Assembly: GCA_900767465.1 (NCBI GenBank)
Contig: CAAGAW010000018.1
Span: 1-20,525 of the forward strand
Reading direction: 5' to 3'
Source of the DNA: Clostridia bacterium
GTDB taxonomy: Bacteria > Bacillota > Clostridia > Christensenellales > Pumilibacteraceae
Length of the DNA stretch: 20,525 nt
Within the stretch, counting starts at the first letter, position 1; the number at the start of each line of letters is the position of its first letter. Below the pieces are notes generated by a model that was not told where the DNA came from, ran no database searches, and saw nothing but the letters and a program-made list of their open reading frames with translations. Made by a program: the position numbers and the translations under genes. This document shows positions 1 to 6,326 of the stretch, piece by piece.

Positions 1-100
1 CCTGAAAGGTTATTTTGTATTTAGTATCCTTCTTGTTGCAGGCAGTAAACAAGCATACAACGCAAACGAGCGACAATAAGCACAAAAGCAATTTTTTCAT
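1..100 (-). CDS. Lipoprotein, N-terminal part only (runs off window)
   Basis: Reading the minus strand from the ATG at 98-100 gives 33 codons with no stop before the window edge. The start is MKK followed by a hydrophobic stretch (LLLCLLSLVCVVCLF) and the lipobox-like FTAC, so Cys21 would be the lipidated residue after signal peptidase II cleavage, followed by a polar NKKDTKYK linker. This is the standard signal of a Gram-positive membrane-anchored lipoprotein. An AGGAGG site lies about 10 bases upstream of the ATG (111-116). The mature domain is missing, so function cannot be given; the KYKITFQ start would suit a beta-rich repeat protein, but this is a guess. The gene follows a long leader with its own promoter and internal terminator. 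Confidence 0.8.
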   Translation of the reverse strand, partial: MKKLLLCLLSLVCVVCLFTACNKKDTKYKITFQ

Positions 101-263
101 AGTTTAAAAACCTCCTGTTTTTCAAATTTTGTTTGCTTTTCGGTTGATTCCGGACGCGTGGCGGAGGAAAAACTTCCGTTTCGGTTCCGCGCCCGTTTAC
201 CGATTCGACTTTGTTTTACTTAACGTCGATAGCGGTAATCGATAACCAAAAGTAGGGAAACAA

Positions 264-298
264 CAAAAAAAGCGCAAGGGAAAAGTTTTCTCTGCGCT
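264..298 (-). terminator. Intrinsic terminator inside the lipoprotein leader
   Basis: On the minus strand, AGCGCA (298-293) pairs with TGCGCT (276-271), and the inner GAGAAAA/TTTTCCC arms extend the helix. A run of U residues follows (270-264). The hairpin lies between the promoter at 445-473 and the lipoprotein start at 100, so it either ends a separate small RNA or works as an attenuator for the lipoprotein gene. Confidence 0.75.
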
Positions 299-438
299 TG
301 TAATCTTAAACATAATTCATTGGCGGTTACCTCCCGTCGAGAGTTTTTATTTTAGTGTTCCGGTAGTTTCGTTCTCGCTATTGCCTCTTTCTTATAATCG
401 TTGTTTTTAAGTTCTGCTATTTTTACACTCCGATAGTC
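264..438 (-). ncRNA. Candidate leader RNA or small RNA (about 175 nt), family not recognised
   Basis: A near-consensus promoter (445-473) and a good intrinsic terminator (264-298) frame a transcript of roughly 175 nt with no gene of normal size. Inside it are a CTCTC/GGGAG hairpin (331-343) and a tiny reading frame, Met-Asn-Tyr-Val-stop (320 down to 306), whose GGGAG ribosome site is the 3' arm of that hairpin. The lipoprotein start codon is about 160 bases past the terminator and I see no second promoter between them. This layout fits transcription attenuation of the lipoprotein gene, or an independent small RNA. It does not match the riboswitch classes I can recall. Confidence 0.45.
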
Positions 439-444
439 AAATAT

Positions 445-473
445 ATTATAGCATAAAAATTCTTATTTATCAA
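445..473 (-). promoter_or_regulatory. Sigma-A promoter of the lipoprotein leader
   Basis: On the minus strand TTGATA (473-468), a 17-bp spacer and TATAAT (450-445), with the extended -10 element TGC directly before the -10 box. This predicts a transcript start near 438. Confidence 0.8.
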
Positions 474-620
474 GTTTAATGCGCTATATTACGTAAAATA
501 TCTGAAAATCCGATTATGTCGGAACAACTTAAAAATTGTTTCTTCATGACGTAATGCGCGAGAAAGCACCGTAAAAGGATAGGGTGGCTGCGTTTTGGCG
601 CGATATTTACGGTATCGGAT
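474..620. other. Short AT-rich gap, no gene seen
   Basis: Between the leader promoter and the decayed regulator genes I find no supportable reading frame or RNA gene. TCCGA and TCGGA can form a small hairpin near 509-523, but no clear U-run follows it. Confidence 0.5.
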
Positions 621-775
621 TTATTTGTTGTGCTTCAAGCGGTATTCGTTGGACGATGAGTTTGCGTATTTCCGAACGTGTTTGCGAAATGGCTTTGCGA
701 GGAAAACCCGAGATATGCTGCGATTGCCGAAATCGGCTTGTCCGTATATCTCAGGAGCCTTTTACCTTTATTTTT
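621..775 (-). pseudogene. AraC/XylS-family regulator, C-terminal remnant with frameshift
   Basis: The minus strand encodes a clear AraC-type second helix-turn-helix: LLRYTDKPISAIAAYLGF followed by SSQSHFANTF, which is the family's signature region. After the TTC codon for the last Phe the frame breaks. Shifting the frame restores KYANSSSNEYRLKHNK and a stop at 621-623, which is how AraC proteins typically end (KKY...SPNEYR). No start, N-terminal domain or first helix-turn-helix remains: similarity stops near 775, next to the remnant of another gene. It is a dead 3' fragment. Without the correction the frame runs to a stop at 635-637. Confidence 0.7.
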
Positions 776-785
776 CTTTTGATGA

Positions 786-926
786 TCAGATTGTAACGCT
801 TTCGGAATAACGTTGTCCGATTTTTTCAAGAAAGAAGAAACCGACGACGAATTGACGAGAAGAGTAATGTCTCTTTCGGACGAAAACAAAAGAGCGTTGT
901 TACAACTATTAAAGAACAGAAAATAA
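786..926 (+). pseudogene. XRE-type regulator, C-terminal remnant
   Basis: The plus-strand frame from 786 to the TAA at 924-926 reads NAFGITLSDFFKK, then an acidic/charged stretch and LSDENKRALLQLLKNRK. This is the usual tail of small Firmicute XRE repressors (end of the HTH_3 domain 'C.AFGITLSEFF', then a helix rich in E/K/L). An in-frame TGA at 783-785 and the absence of the five-helix DNA-binding domain upstream show that only the 3' end survives. It abuts the AraC remnant on the other strand, so an old deletion or insertion probably joined two gene ends here. Confidence 0.6.
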
Positions 927-960
927 AAACGGCTATCCGGAAACGGATAGTCATTTTTAT
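921..960. terminator. Bidirectional intrinsic terminator
   Basis: GGCTATCCG, a GAAA tetraloop and CGGATAGTC (931-952) form a 9-bp stem with one G-U pair. A-rich sequence lies to the left and ATTTTTAT to the right, so it can stop transcripts from both sides: the XRE remnant (plus) and the DUF308 gene (minus). Confidence 0.8.
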
Positions 961-998
961 TATCGGGTGTAATTATTGCCGCAATTTTTACGGTCGAT

Positions 999-1934
999 TT
1001 ATTTTTCTTCGTTGGGTTCGACGACGATTTCAACCGAGTCCACCGGTTCGGCGTCGGGAGCGGTACGGGAGTCGGAGATTTCCGTTTCTTCGGCGGTTAC
1101 GGTTTTTACGTCGTCGGAAGAAGAGGTTTCGTGCGGCGCGTCGACGTCGGAGCGATCGGAGTCCGGCGTAACGGTATCGGGATTTTCGTCCGAATCGGCG
1201 GGAATCGGGTATTCGTCGTGATCGAGCGGAAGCGTTGCGACTTCGTCGTCGTGGTTTGATTTGTCCGCTTTGCGCTTTGCCTTGCGTTCGGCTTTGGCGG
1301 CTTTTTTCGCGGTCTTTTCGTCTGCCGCGGCTTTTTCTTTTTCCGCTTCGTCGGCGTTTTCTTCCACGGCGGCGCGTTTAAGCCGATTTTCGATCGCGGG
1401 CGCGTAGAAGGTTATAAATCCGTTCTGGATTCCGTCGACGATCATCAGCAGTCCGAGTATGATCGAACAGGTTTTTACCGCGTCCGGCGGGCGTTTCACC
1501 ATAAAGAATCCGCCGACTATCGTAAGCAGAGACAGCACGAGCAAAACCCACCACGCGGCGTTTTTGTATTCTTTTGCGGTTACGGCGGTGTGGAGTTTGA
1601 ACGAGCCGTCGATAACGACCAGCGCTCCCACGAAAAACGCGAGCAGTTTAACCGCGTCATCGTTGCGCTTAATCAGAAGGAAAAGTCCGCAAAAAAGCGC
1701 GGCGACCGCGCCGAGAAGGTTCAGAAAGAACTTGAAATCGCGCTTTTTCCCGACGAGCGAGGAAACCGCAACGTATACGGCGTACAGCAGCGTTATAACG
1801 CTTATGACGAGTATCGCGGACGGCAAACCGTCTTCGGGAAACGCCATCAGCAGAACCCCCGCAATCACAAACAAGACGGCGTACAGCAATACGCCCCAGT
1901 CGAACGATTTTATTTTCTTAAACAAATTTTTCAC
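999..1934 (-). CDS. DUF308/HdeD-like membrane protein with long charged tail
   Basis: 311 aa starting at a GTG (1934-1932), chosen because GGAGG sits about 10 bases upstream and because the frame upstream of it would overlap the promoter. Six predicted membrane helices (about residues 12-31, 37-60, 68-88, 94-116, 126-146, 153-175) arranged as short hairpin pairs with repeated G/D-rich turns, as in the DUF308/HdeD family. Family members in enterobacteria are linked to acid resistance, but the role in Firmicutes is unknown. The tail (about 180-311) is odd: first a Lys/Ala/Glu-rich segment likely to be a helical or coiled coil, then an acidic Asp/Ser/Glu/Pro-rich disordered region. It would lie in the cytoplasm if the N-terminus does. 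It is transcribed alone from a consensus promoter. Confidence 0.8.
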   Translation of the reverse strand: MKNLFKKIKSFDWGVLLYAVLFVIAGVLLMAFPEDGLPSAILVISVITLLYAVYVAVSSLVGKKRDFKFFLNLLGAVAALFCGLFLLIKRNDDAVKLLAFFVGALVVIDGSFKLHTAVTAKEYKNAAWWVLLVLSLLTIVGGFFMVKRPPDAVKTCSIILGLLMIVDGIQNGFITFYAPAIENRLKRAAVEENADEAEKEKAAADEKTAKKAAKAERKAKRKADKSNHDDEVATLPLDHDEYPIPADSDENPDTVTPDSDRSDVDAPHETSSSDDVKTVTAEETEISDSRTAPDAEPVDSVEIVVEPNEEK

Positions 1935-2001
1935 GGTTCCTAAACCTCCGTAAAGATTCTTTATGAAGTCGCAAGAACGTCGTTCCGTCGGCTTTTGTCG
2001 T

Positions 2002-2030
2002 ATTATAACACGACTTCGGAAATTTGTCAA
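2002..2030 (-). promoter_or_regulatory. Sigma-A promoter of the DUF308 gene
   Basis: On the minus strand TTGACA (2030-2025), a 17-bp spacer and TATAAT (2007-2002): a perfect consensus promoter about 70 bases before the GTG start. Confidence 0.85.
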
Positions 2031-2089
2031 GGCGTAAATCCTGCACAAATCGTTTCAACAAAAACATCCGAATTGCCTATGTTTTTCTC

Positions 2090-2118
2090 TTGTCTTAACG
2101 GCGTTTTTATGATATAAT
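2090..2118 (+). promoter_or_regulatory. Sigma-A promoter of the four-helix membrane protein gene
   Basis: TTGTCT (2090-2095), 17-bp spacer, TATAAT (2113-2118). It diverges from the DUF308 promoter 60 bases away. Confidence 0.8.
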
Positions 2119-2150
2119 ATTTTCAAGATTTATCAGGAGGAATCAAATCA

Positions 2151-2660
2151 ATGGCAAAAAAGAAGAAGATGAAGATCGGAAACGGTCAGATCATCACGAT
2201 GGGAATGGCACTCGTTTCCATAGTTCTCGCGGTAGTGGGATTGTTTGTTCCGTATTTTTCGAGAACGGCAAAGAGCGAACTTATCGGGACTAAAAGTACC
2301 ACGACCTACGGACTTTTCGATCAGACGGTAACCGACCTCAGCAGCAATATGGACACGTCGGTATCGCTCGTTCGTACGTTCGCGATCATCGCGGTCGTGC
2401 TTGCGGTTCTTGCGGCGGTAGGCGCGGTACTCGTATCGCTTCGTATTATTCCGCGCAACTCTCTTATCAAACTCCTTTTCTCGGCGGCAACGATCGTGAT
2501 CGGCGTGCTTGCGCTCGTATTCACCTTCACGTTCTGCGGACAGTTCGCTATGGACGGCGGCTCGGTCGCTCAGTACAACTGGACGGCGGGAGTAGGCGCG
2601 TACCTTCTCGGAATAGGAACGATTCTCGGCGGCGTAACGCTGTTGTTTTCCAAAAAGTAA
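2151..2660 (+). CDS. Four-helix integral membrane protein, function unknown
   Basis: 169 aa with AGGAGG at 2135-2140 and ATG at 2151. A basic start (MAKKKKMK) precedes four hydrophobic segments at about 14-36, 73-97, 105-130 and 145-166. One larger polar loop (about 38-72), rich in Ser/Thr, would be extracellular by the positive-inside rule. No cysteine pair, catalytic motif or known domain is recognisable. It is a single-gene transcript between a strong promoter and a terminator, and it faces away from the DUF308 gene. The two may share a membrane or stress role, but nothing in the sequence proves it. Confidence 0.8.
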   Translation: MAKKKKMKIGNGQIITMGMALVSIVLAVVGLFVPYFSRTAKSELIGTKSTTTYGLFDQTVTDLSSNMDTSVSLVRTFAIIAVVLAVLAAVGAVLVSLRIIPRNSLIKLLFSAATIVIGVLALVFTFTFCGQFAMDGGSVAQYNWTAGVGAYLLGIGTILGGVTLLFSKK

Positions 2661-2680
2661 ATTAAATGCGACGGATAAAG

Positions 2681-2706
2681 CCGCGGATACGACGTCCGCG
2701 GTTTTT
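2681..2706 (+). terminator. Intrinsic terminator after the four-helix protein gene
   Basis: CCGCGGA (2681-2687) pairs with TCCGCGG (2695-2701) and is followed by TTTTT. Confidence 0.8.
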
Positions 2707-2889
2707 CGTTTTGAAGCCCGCAATCCGGCATCCGGTCTATAAAATATATGCGCAGCCCGACGATAACGCGATAAAAAATCGTTCGGTCGGCACGCCGGCG
2801 TCCGGATACGGAAAGAGTCGGGGGGTATATCGTATCACCGAGAGGCTCGAAAAATGCTCAAAATGCAATCAAAAATGCATAATCGGTAA
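2707..2889 (+). promoter_or_regulatory. Upstream region of the hexuronate operon with AAAATGC repeats
   Basis: No gene is supportable here. Just before the -35 box there are three copies of AAAATGC in the same direction (2851-2857, 2860-2866, 2872-2878), spaced 9 and 12 bases. Direct repeats at this place could bind an activator or repressor of the operon; no protein can be assigned. Confidence 0.3.
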
Positions 2890-2918
2890 TTGATATTTCT
2901 TTTTTTATGCGGTATAAT
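2890..2918 (+). promoter_or_regulatory. Sigma-A promoter of uxaC-uxuA-uxuB
   Basis: TTGATA (2890-2895), 17-bp spacer, TATAAT (2913-2918). In the transcribed leader at 2954-2967, TGTAAACGCT matches the left half of a catabolite-responsive element (cre, bound by CcpA), but the right half does not match, so carbon-catabolite control is only a possibility. Confidence 0.8.
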
Positions 2919-2993
2919 GTAACCGTGTAAGTAAATTTCTTTTTGCGCGGCGGTGTAAACGCTCGTCGCGGAAATCAAAAAAGAGGAGAGACG

Positions 2994-4319
2994 ATGAGTT
3001 TTTACGACGATAACGTATTTCTGAGAGGAAACGCGGCAAGGACGATTTACGGCGAGATAAAGGATTTGCCGGTAATCGACTACCATTGCCACCTCGATCC
3101 CGCCGCGATAGCGCGCGACGACGGATTCGGGAACATAGGCGAACTGTGGCTTAAAGGCGACCATTACAAATGGCGGGCGATGCGGCTTTGCGGCGTTCCC
3201 GAGTGTAAAATCACGGGGGAGGCGGACTATAAAACGAAGTTTATCTCGTTTGCGGAAATTCTGCCGAGTCTCGTCGGCAACCCCGTTTACCACTGGGCGC
3301 ACCTCGAACTCAAAGAGATTTTCGGAATAACCGAACCGCTTGACAGCAACTCGGCGGAGCGGATTTACGAAGAGGCAAGCGAAAAACTGAAAGATATACG
3401 CGTTTCGACGCTTCTTAATAAATTCAACGTCGAGTGGCTCGCTACCACCGACGATCCGGCTTTCGATCTGCCGCACCACGGCAAGAGGGGAAACACCGTA
3501 GTTACTCCGACTTTCCGCCCCGATCGGCTTTACGACCTCGGCGGCGAGTATATCGACCTTCTCGGGGTAAGCGCGGGAGTGAAAATCGAAACGCTCGACG
3601 ATCTTCTCGGCGCGCTTATCAAGCGGCTGGATTATTTCGTAAGCCGCGGTTGCAGGATTTCCGACCACGGATTTTACCGTTTTCCGCAATCTTACGCAAG
3701 CGAACGGCAAGCAAAGGACATGTTTTTGCGGCGCGAAAACCTTACGGCGACCGAAAAAGACGCGTTCTTCGGGTTTATGCTCACGTGGCTTGCGCGTGAG
3801 TACGCAAAGCGCGATATTCTGATGCAGATCCATTTCGCGGTAAAACGCAACGTAAACACGCCGGCTTTTAACGGAATCGGCGCGGACAGCGGATTCGACG
3901 TTATCGCCGACCCGCAGCCTGCGGAAGATATTATAAAGTTTCTCGACCGGCTTTCGGACGACGATAGACCCGAAACGGTGCTGTATTCGCTTTCGCCCGT
4001 CAATCTTTCGACGATCGCGGTGTTGTCGGGCGCGTTCCGCAAAGTCCGTATGGGAGCCGCGTGGTGGTTCAACGATACGGCGTCGGGGATAAGGAACAAT
4101 CTTTCGCTCATCGCCGAACACGCCGCGCTCGGCACAAACCTCGGTATGCTCACCGACAGCCGCAGTTTTTCGTCGTACGTGCGCTTCGATTATTTCCGCC
4201 GGATTCTCGCCTCTTACCTCGGCGAGGCGGCAGACGGGGGCGAATTTACCGAAAAAGAGGCGATCGGGATTGCCCGCAAAATTTGCTACTTCAACGTAAA
4301 GGAGACGCTTAAAATATGA
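2994..4319 (+). CDS. uxaC: Uronate isomerase
   Basis: 441 aa, slightly shorter than the usual 465-470. It interconverts D-glucuronate and D-fructuronate (or galacturonate and tagaturonate), the first step of hexuronate catabolism in the cytoplasm. It belongs to the amidohydrolase superfamily: the N-terminal VIDYHCHLDP segment carries the HxH metal-binding pair (His31, His33), and GNIGELWLKGDHYKWRAMR is a family hallmark. The start at ATG 2994 is chosen over an upstream in-frame start because GAGGAGA sits 5-10 bases before it and the family begins with a short MSF-type N-terminus. Its stop overlaps the uxuA start (ATGA, 4316-4319), giving translational coupling. It is the first gene of the operon. 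Confidence 0.96.
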   Translation: MSFYDDNVFLRGNAARTIYGEIKDLPVIDYHCHLDPAAIARDDGFGNIGELWLKGDHYKWRAMRLCGVPECKITGEADYKTKFISFAEILPSLVGNPVYHWAHLELKEIFGITEPLDSNSAERIYEEASEKLKDIRVSTLLNKFNVEWLATTDDPAFDLPHHGKRGNTVVTPTFRPDRLYDLGGEYIDLLGVSAGVKIETLDDLLGALIKRLDYFVSRGCRISDHGFYRFPQSYASERQAKDMFLRRENLTATEKDAFFGFMLTWLAREYAKRDILMQIHFAVKRNVNTPAFNGIGADSGFDVIADPQPAEDIIKFLDRLSDDDRPETVLYSLSPVNLSTIAVLSGAFRKVRMGAAWWFNDTASGIRNNLSLIAEHAALGTNLGMLTDSRSFSSYVRFDYFRRILASYLGEAADGGEFTEKEAIGIARKICYFNVKETLKI

Positions 4320-5365
4320 AAATGACTTTCCGCTGGTACGGCGAAAAGGATTGTATTCCGCTGTCGTATATAAAACAAATTCAGGGAATGACGGGCGTGG
4401 TTACCGCCGTTTACGACGTTCCCGTGGGCGAAGTCTGGGACTTGGAAAAACTCGTCCGGATCAAAGAACTTGCGGCTGCCGCGGGACTCGAAACCGAAGT
4501 AATCGAATCCATTCCCGTCCACGAAGACGTAAAACTCGGACATCCGACCCGCGACAAACTCATCGCCAACTACGCGCAGAACATAATAAATTGCGGAAAA
4601 ATCGGCGTAAAATGCGTTTGTTACAACTTTATGCCCGTTTTCGACTGGTTCAGGACGAATCTTCGTTACGAACACGCCGACGGCAGCAACTCGCTTTCGT
4701 ACAGCGAGGCGGACTTCAAAAAACTCGACCGTAACAATCTTCGTCTTCCGGGCTGGGACGAGAGTTACACGCAAGGCGAACTCGGCGCGCTCCTTGCCGC
4801 GTACGACGGAATGACGCACGAGAGACTTTTCGACAACCTCGTGTATTTCTTAAACGGAATAATGCCGGCGTGCAGGGAGGCGGGCGTAAACATGGCTATT
4901 CACCCCGACGACCCGCCGTGGGATATTTTCGCTCTTCCGCGAATCGTGGGGCGCGAAGAGGACTACGACCGTCTTTTTGACGCCGTTCCCGACCCGCATA
5001 ACGGTATTACGTTCTGTACGGGGTCGCTCGGCGCGGGCAAGTTCAACGACCTTCCTAAAATGGCGAAAAAGTACGCGAAACGTATTTATTTCGCTCATCT
5101 TCGCCAACTCAAATTCACGTCCGATACCGATTTTTACGAAAACGGTCACCGCACCGCGGACGGTGACGTGGATATTTACGCGATAGTCAGGGCTCTTAGC
5201 GAGGGCGGGTTCGACGGATACGTCCGCCCCGACCACGGCAGAAACGTGTGGGGAGAAAATGCAAAGCCGGGGTACGGACTTTTCGACCGCGCGATGGGCG
5301 CGGCGTACCTTAACGGACTTTTCGAGGCTGTCGAAAAAGACATAAAAAACGCAAAGAGAGGATAA
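4316..5365 (+). CDS. uxuA: Mannonate dehydratase
   Basis: 349 aa. It dehydrates D-mannonate to 2-keto-3-deoxy-D-gluconate, the last step before the KDG kinase/aldolase reactions. It has a TIM-barrel of the xylose-isomerase-like type. Visible hallmarks: the FRWYGEKD start, AIHPDDPPW (around 194-202) with metal/substrate ligands His196 and Asp198, HLR around His261, and YVRPDHGR (around 302-309). It starts at the ATG overlapping the uxaC stop; a second ATG two codons later is possible. In sequence terms it closely follows the Bacillus/Clostridia form of the family. Confidence 0.96.
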   Translation: MKMTFRWYGEKDCIPLSYIKQIQGMTGVVTAVYDVPVGEVWDLEKLVRIKELAAAAGLETEVIESIPVHEDVKLGHPTRDKLIANYAQNIINCGKIGVKCVCYNFMPVFDWFRTNLRYEHADGSNSLSYSEADFKKLDRNNLRLPGWDESYTQGELGALLAAYDGMTHERLFDNLVYFLNGIMPACREAGVNMAIHPDDPPWDIFALPRIVGREEDYDRLFDAVPDPHNGITFCTGSLGAGKFNDLPKMAKKYAKRIYFAHLRQLKFTSDTDFYENGHRTADGDVDIYAIVRALSEGGFDGYVRPDHGRNVWGENAKPGYGLFDRAMGAAYLNGLFEAVEKDIKNAKRG

Positions 5366-5369
5366 AAAT

Positions 5370-6203
5370 ATGAAAAAATTACCGTTTAAAATCGATCTTA
5401 AAGGGAAAACCGCCGTCATCACCGGCGCGGGAGGGGTTATTTGCGGCTCGTTCGCCCGTGCGCTTGCGGCGTGCGGAGCGTCCGTCGCGCTTCTGGACGT
5501 GAATTACGACGCGGCGAAAGCGATAGCCGACGACATAGGCGATAATGCGTTCGCCGTAAAATGCAACTGCCTCGACAAGCAAAGCATAATCGAAGCGAAA
5601 AAGGCGGTGGACGAGCGTTTCGGGGGGACGGATATTCTTATTAACGGCGCGGGCGGAAACAATCCGAAAGCGACCTGCGACAACGAGTATATGACGCCCG
5701 AAACCAAAGGAGTAAAGGACTTTTTCGCGCTCGAAGAAAGCGGACTCAAATTCGTTTTCGACCTCAATATAACCTCGGCGTTTCTCGTAACGCAGGTTTT
5801 TGCCGAGGATATGACGAAAACGGGCGGGAATATAATAAACGTCAGTTCGATGAACGCGTTCCGACCGCTTACCAAAATTCCCGCGTACTCGGCGGCAAAG
5901 GCGGGTATAAGCAACTTTACGCAGTGGCTCGCCGTGCATTTCGCGCCGTGCGGAATAAGGTGCAACGCAATCGCCCCCGGATTCTTCGTAACCAACCAGA
6001 ACCGCGGACTGCTGTACGATAAGGACGGCAATCCCACGCCGCGTACCGGCAAAATTCTCGCCGCCACGCCCATGCGCAAGTTCGGCGAAATCGACGACCT
6101 TACCGGCGCGCTTTTATGGCTTTGCTCGGACGAGGCGAGCGGCTTCGTAACGGGTACGGTTATCCCCGTAGACGGAGGATTCTCGGCTTACAGCGGAGTG
6201 TAA
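5370..6203 (+). CDS. uxuB: SDR-family D-mannonate oxidoreductase (fructuronate reductase)
   Basis: 277 aa, short-chain dehydrogenase/reductase. It should reduce D-fructuronate to D-mannonate with NADH, linking UxaC and UxuA; an SDR enzyme replaces the long-chain enterobacterial UxuB in Bacillus-type operons. Seen: the nucleotide-binding loop TGAGGVICG (18-26), an acidic residue at the end of strand 2 (Asp43) favouring NAD(H), NGAGG (92-96), Asn133, Ser159/160, and the catalytic Tyr173-x3-Lys177 (YSAAK). GAGAGGA overlaps the uxuA stop and the ATG is 4 bases after that stop. Assignment to fructuronate reduction rests mainly on operon position and on resemblance to the Bacillus enzyme; other SDR substrates remain possible. 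Confidence 0.88.
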   Translation: MKKLPFKIDLKGKTAVITGAGGVICGSFARALAACGASVALLDVNYDAAKAIADDIGDNAFAVKCNCLDKQSIIEAKKAVDERFGGTDILINGAGGNNPKATCDNEYMTPETKGVKDFFALEESGLKFVFDLNITSAFLVTQVFAEDMTKTGGNIINVSSMNAFRPLTKIPAYSAAKAGISNFTQWLAVHFAPCGIRCNAIAPGFFVTNQNRGLLYDKDGNPTPRTGKILAATPMRKFGEIDDLTGALLWLCSDEASGFVTGTVIPVDGGFSAYSGV

Positions 6204-6210
6204 ACACTCC

Positions 6211-6231
6211 CGCGCGTCGCAAAAACGCGCG
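6211..6231. other. Stem-loop behind uxuB
   Basis: CGCGCGT (6211-6217) and ACGCGCG (6225-6231) form a perfect 7-bp stem, but no U-run follows. It may stabilise the 3' end of the operon mRNA; the true terminator is further on. Confidence 0.4.
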
Positions 6232-6271
6232 TACGTATCGTTAAAACGACGACGAAATAATGAATATTCGA

Positions 6272-6310
6272 CAAAATAAACCCGCCGCGGTCTATCCGCA
6301 GCGGGAGTTT
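6272..6310. terminator. Bidirectional terminator between uxuB and the XRE-ADP-ribosylglycohydrolase gene
   Basis: CCCGC and GCGGG (6281-6285, 6301-6305) pair, then one mismatch and four more pairs close on loop TCTAT. AAAATAAA on the left and GTTTTG on the right give a U-run in both directions. It serves two convergent genes. Confidence 0.8.
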
Positions 6311-6326
6311 TGTGATTGTGCGATTA

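Noticed and set aside
306..340. T-box-like sequence (GGGAGGTAACCGCC on the minus strand)
   Set aside because: It resembles the T-box antiterminator core, but the UGGN bulge needed to pair with the tRNA end is missing, and no Stem I specifier arrangement is evident upstream.
2666..2893. 75-codon open frame after the four-helix protein gene
   Set aside because: It spans a terminator and the upstream part of the hexuronate promoter, and has no ribosome site.
2835..4121. 428-codon open frame on the minus strand
   Set aside because: Antisense to uxaC; no domain and no ribosome site.
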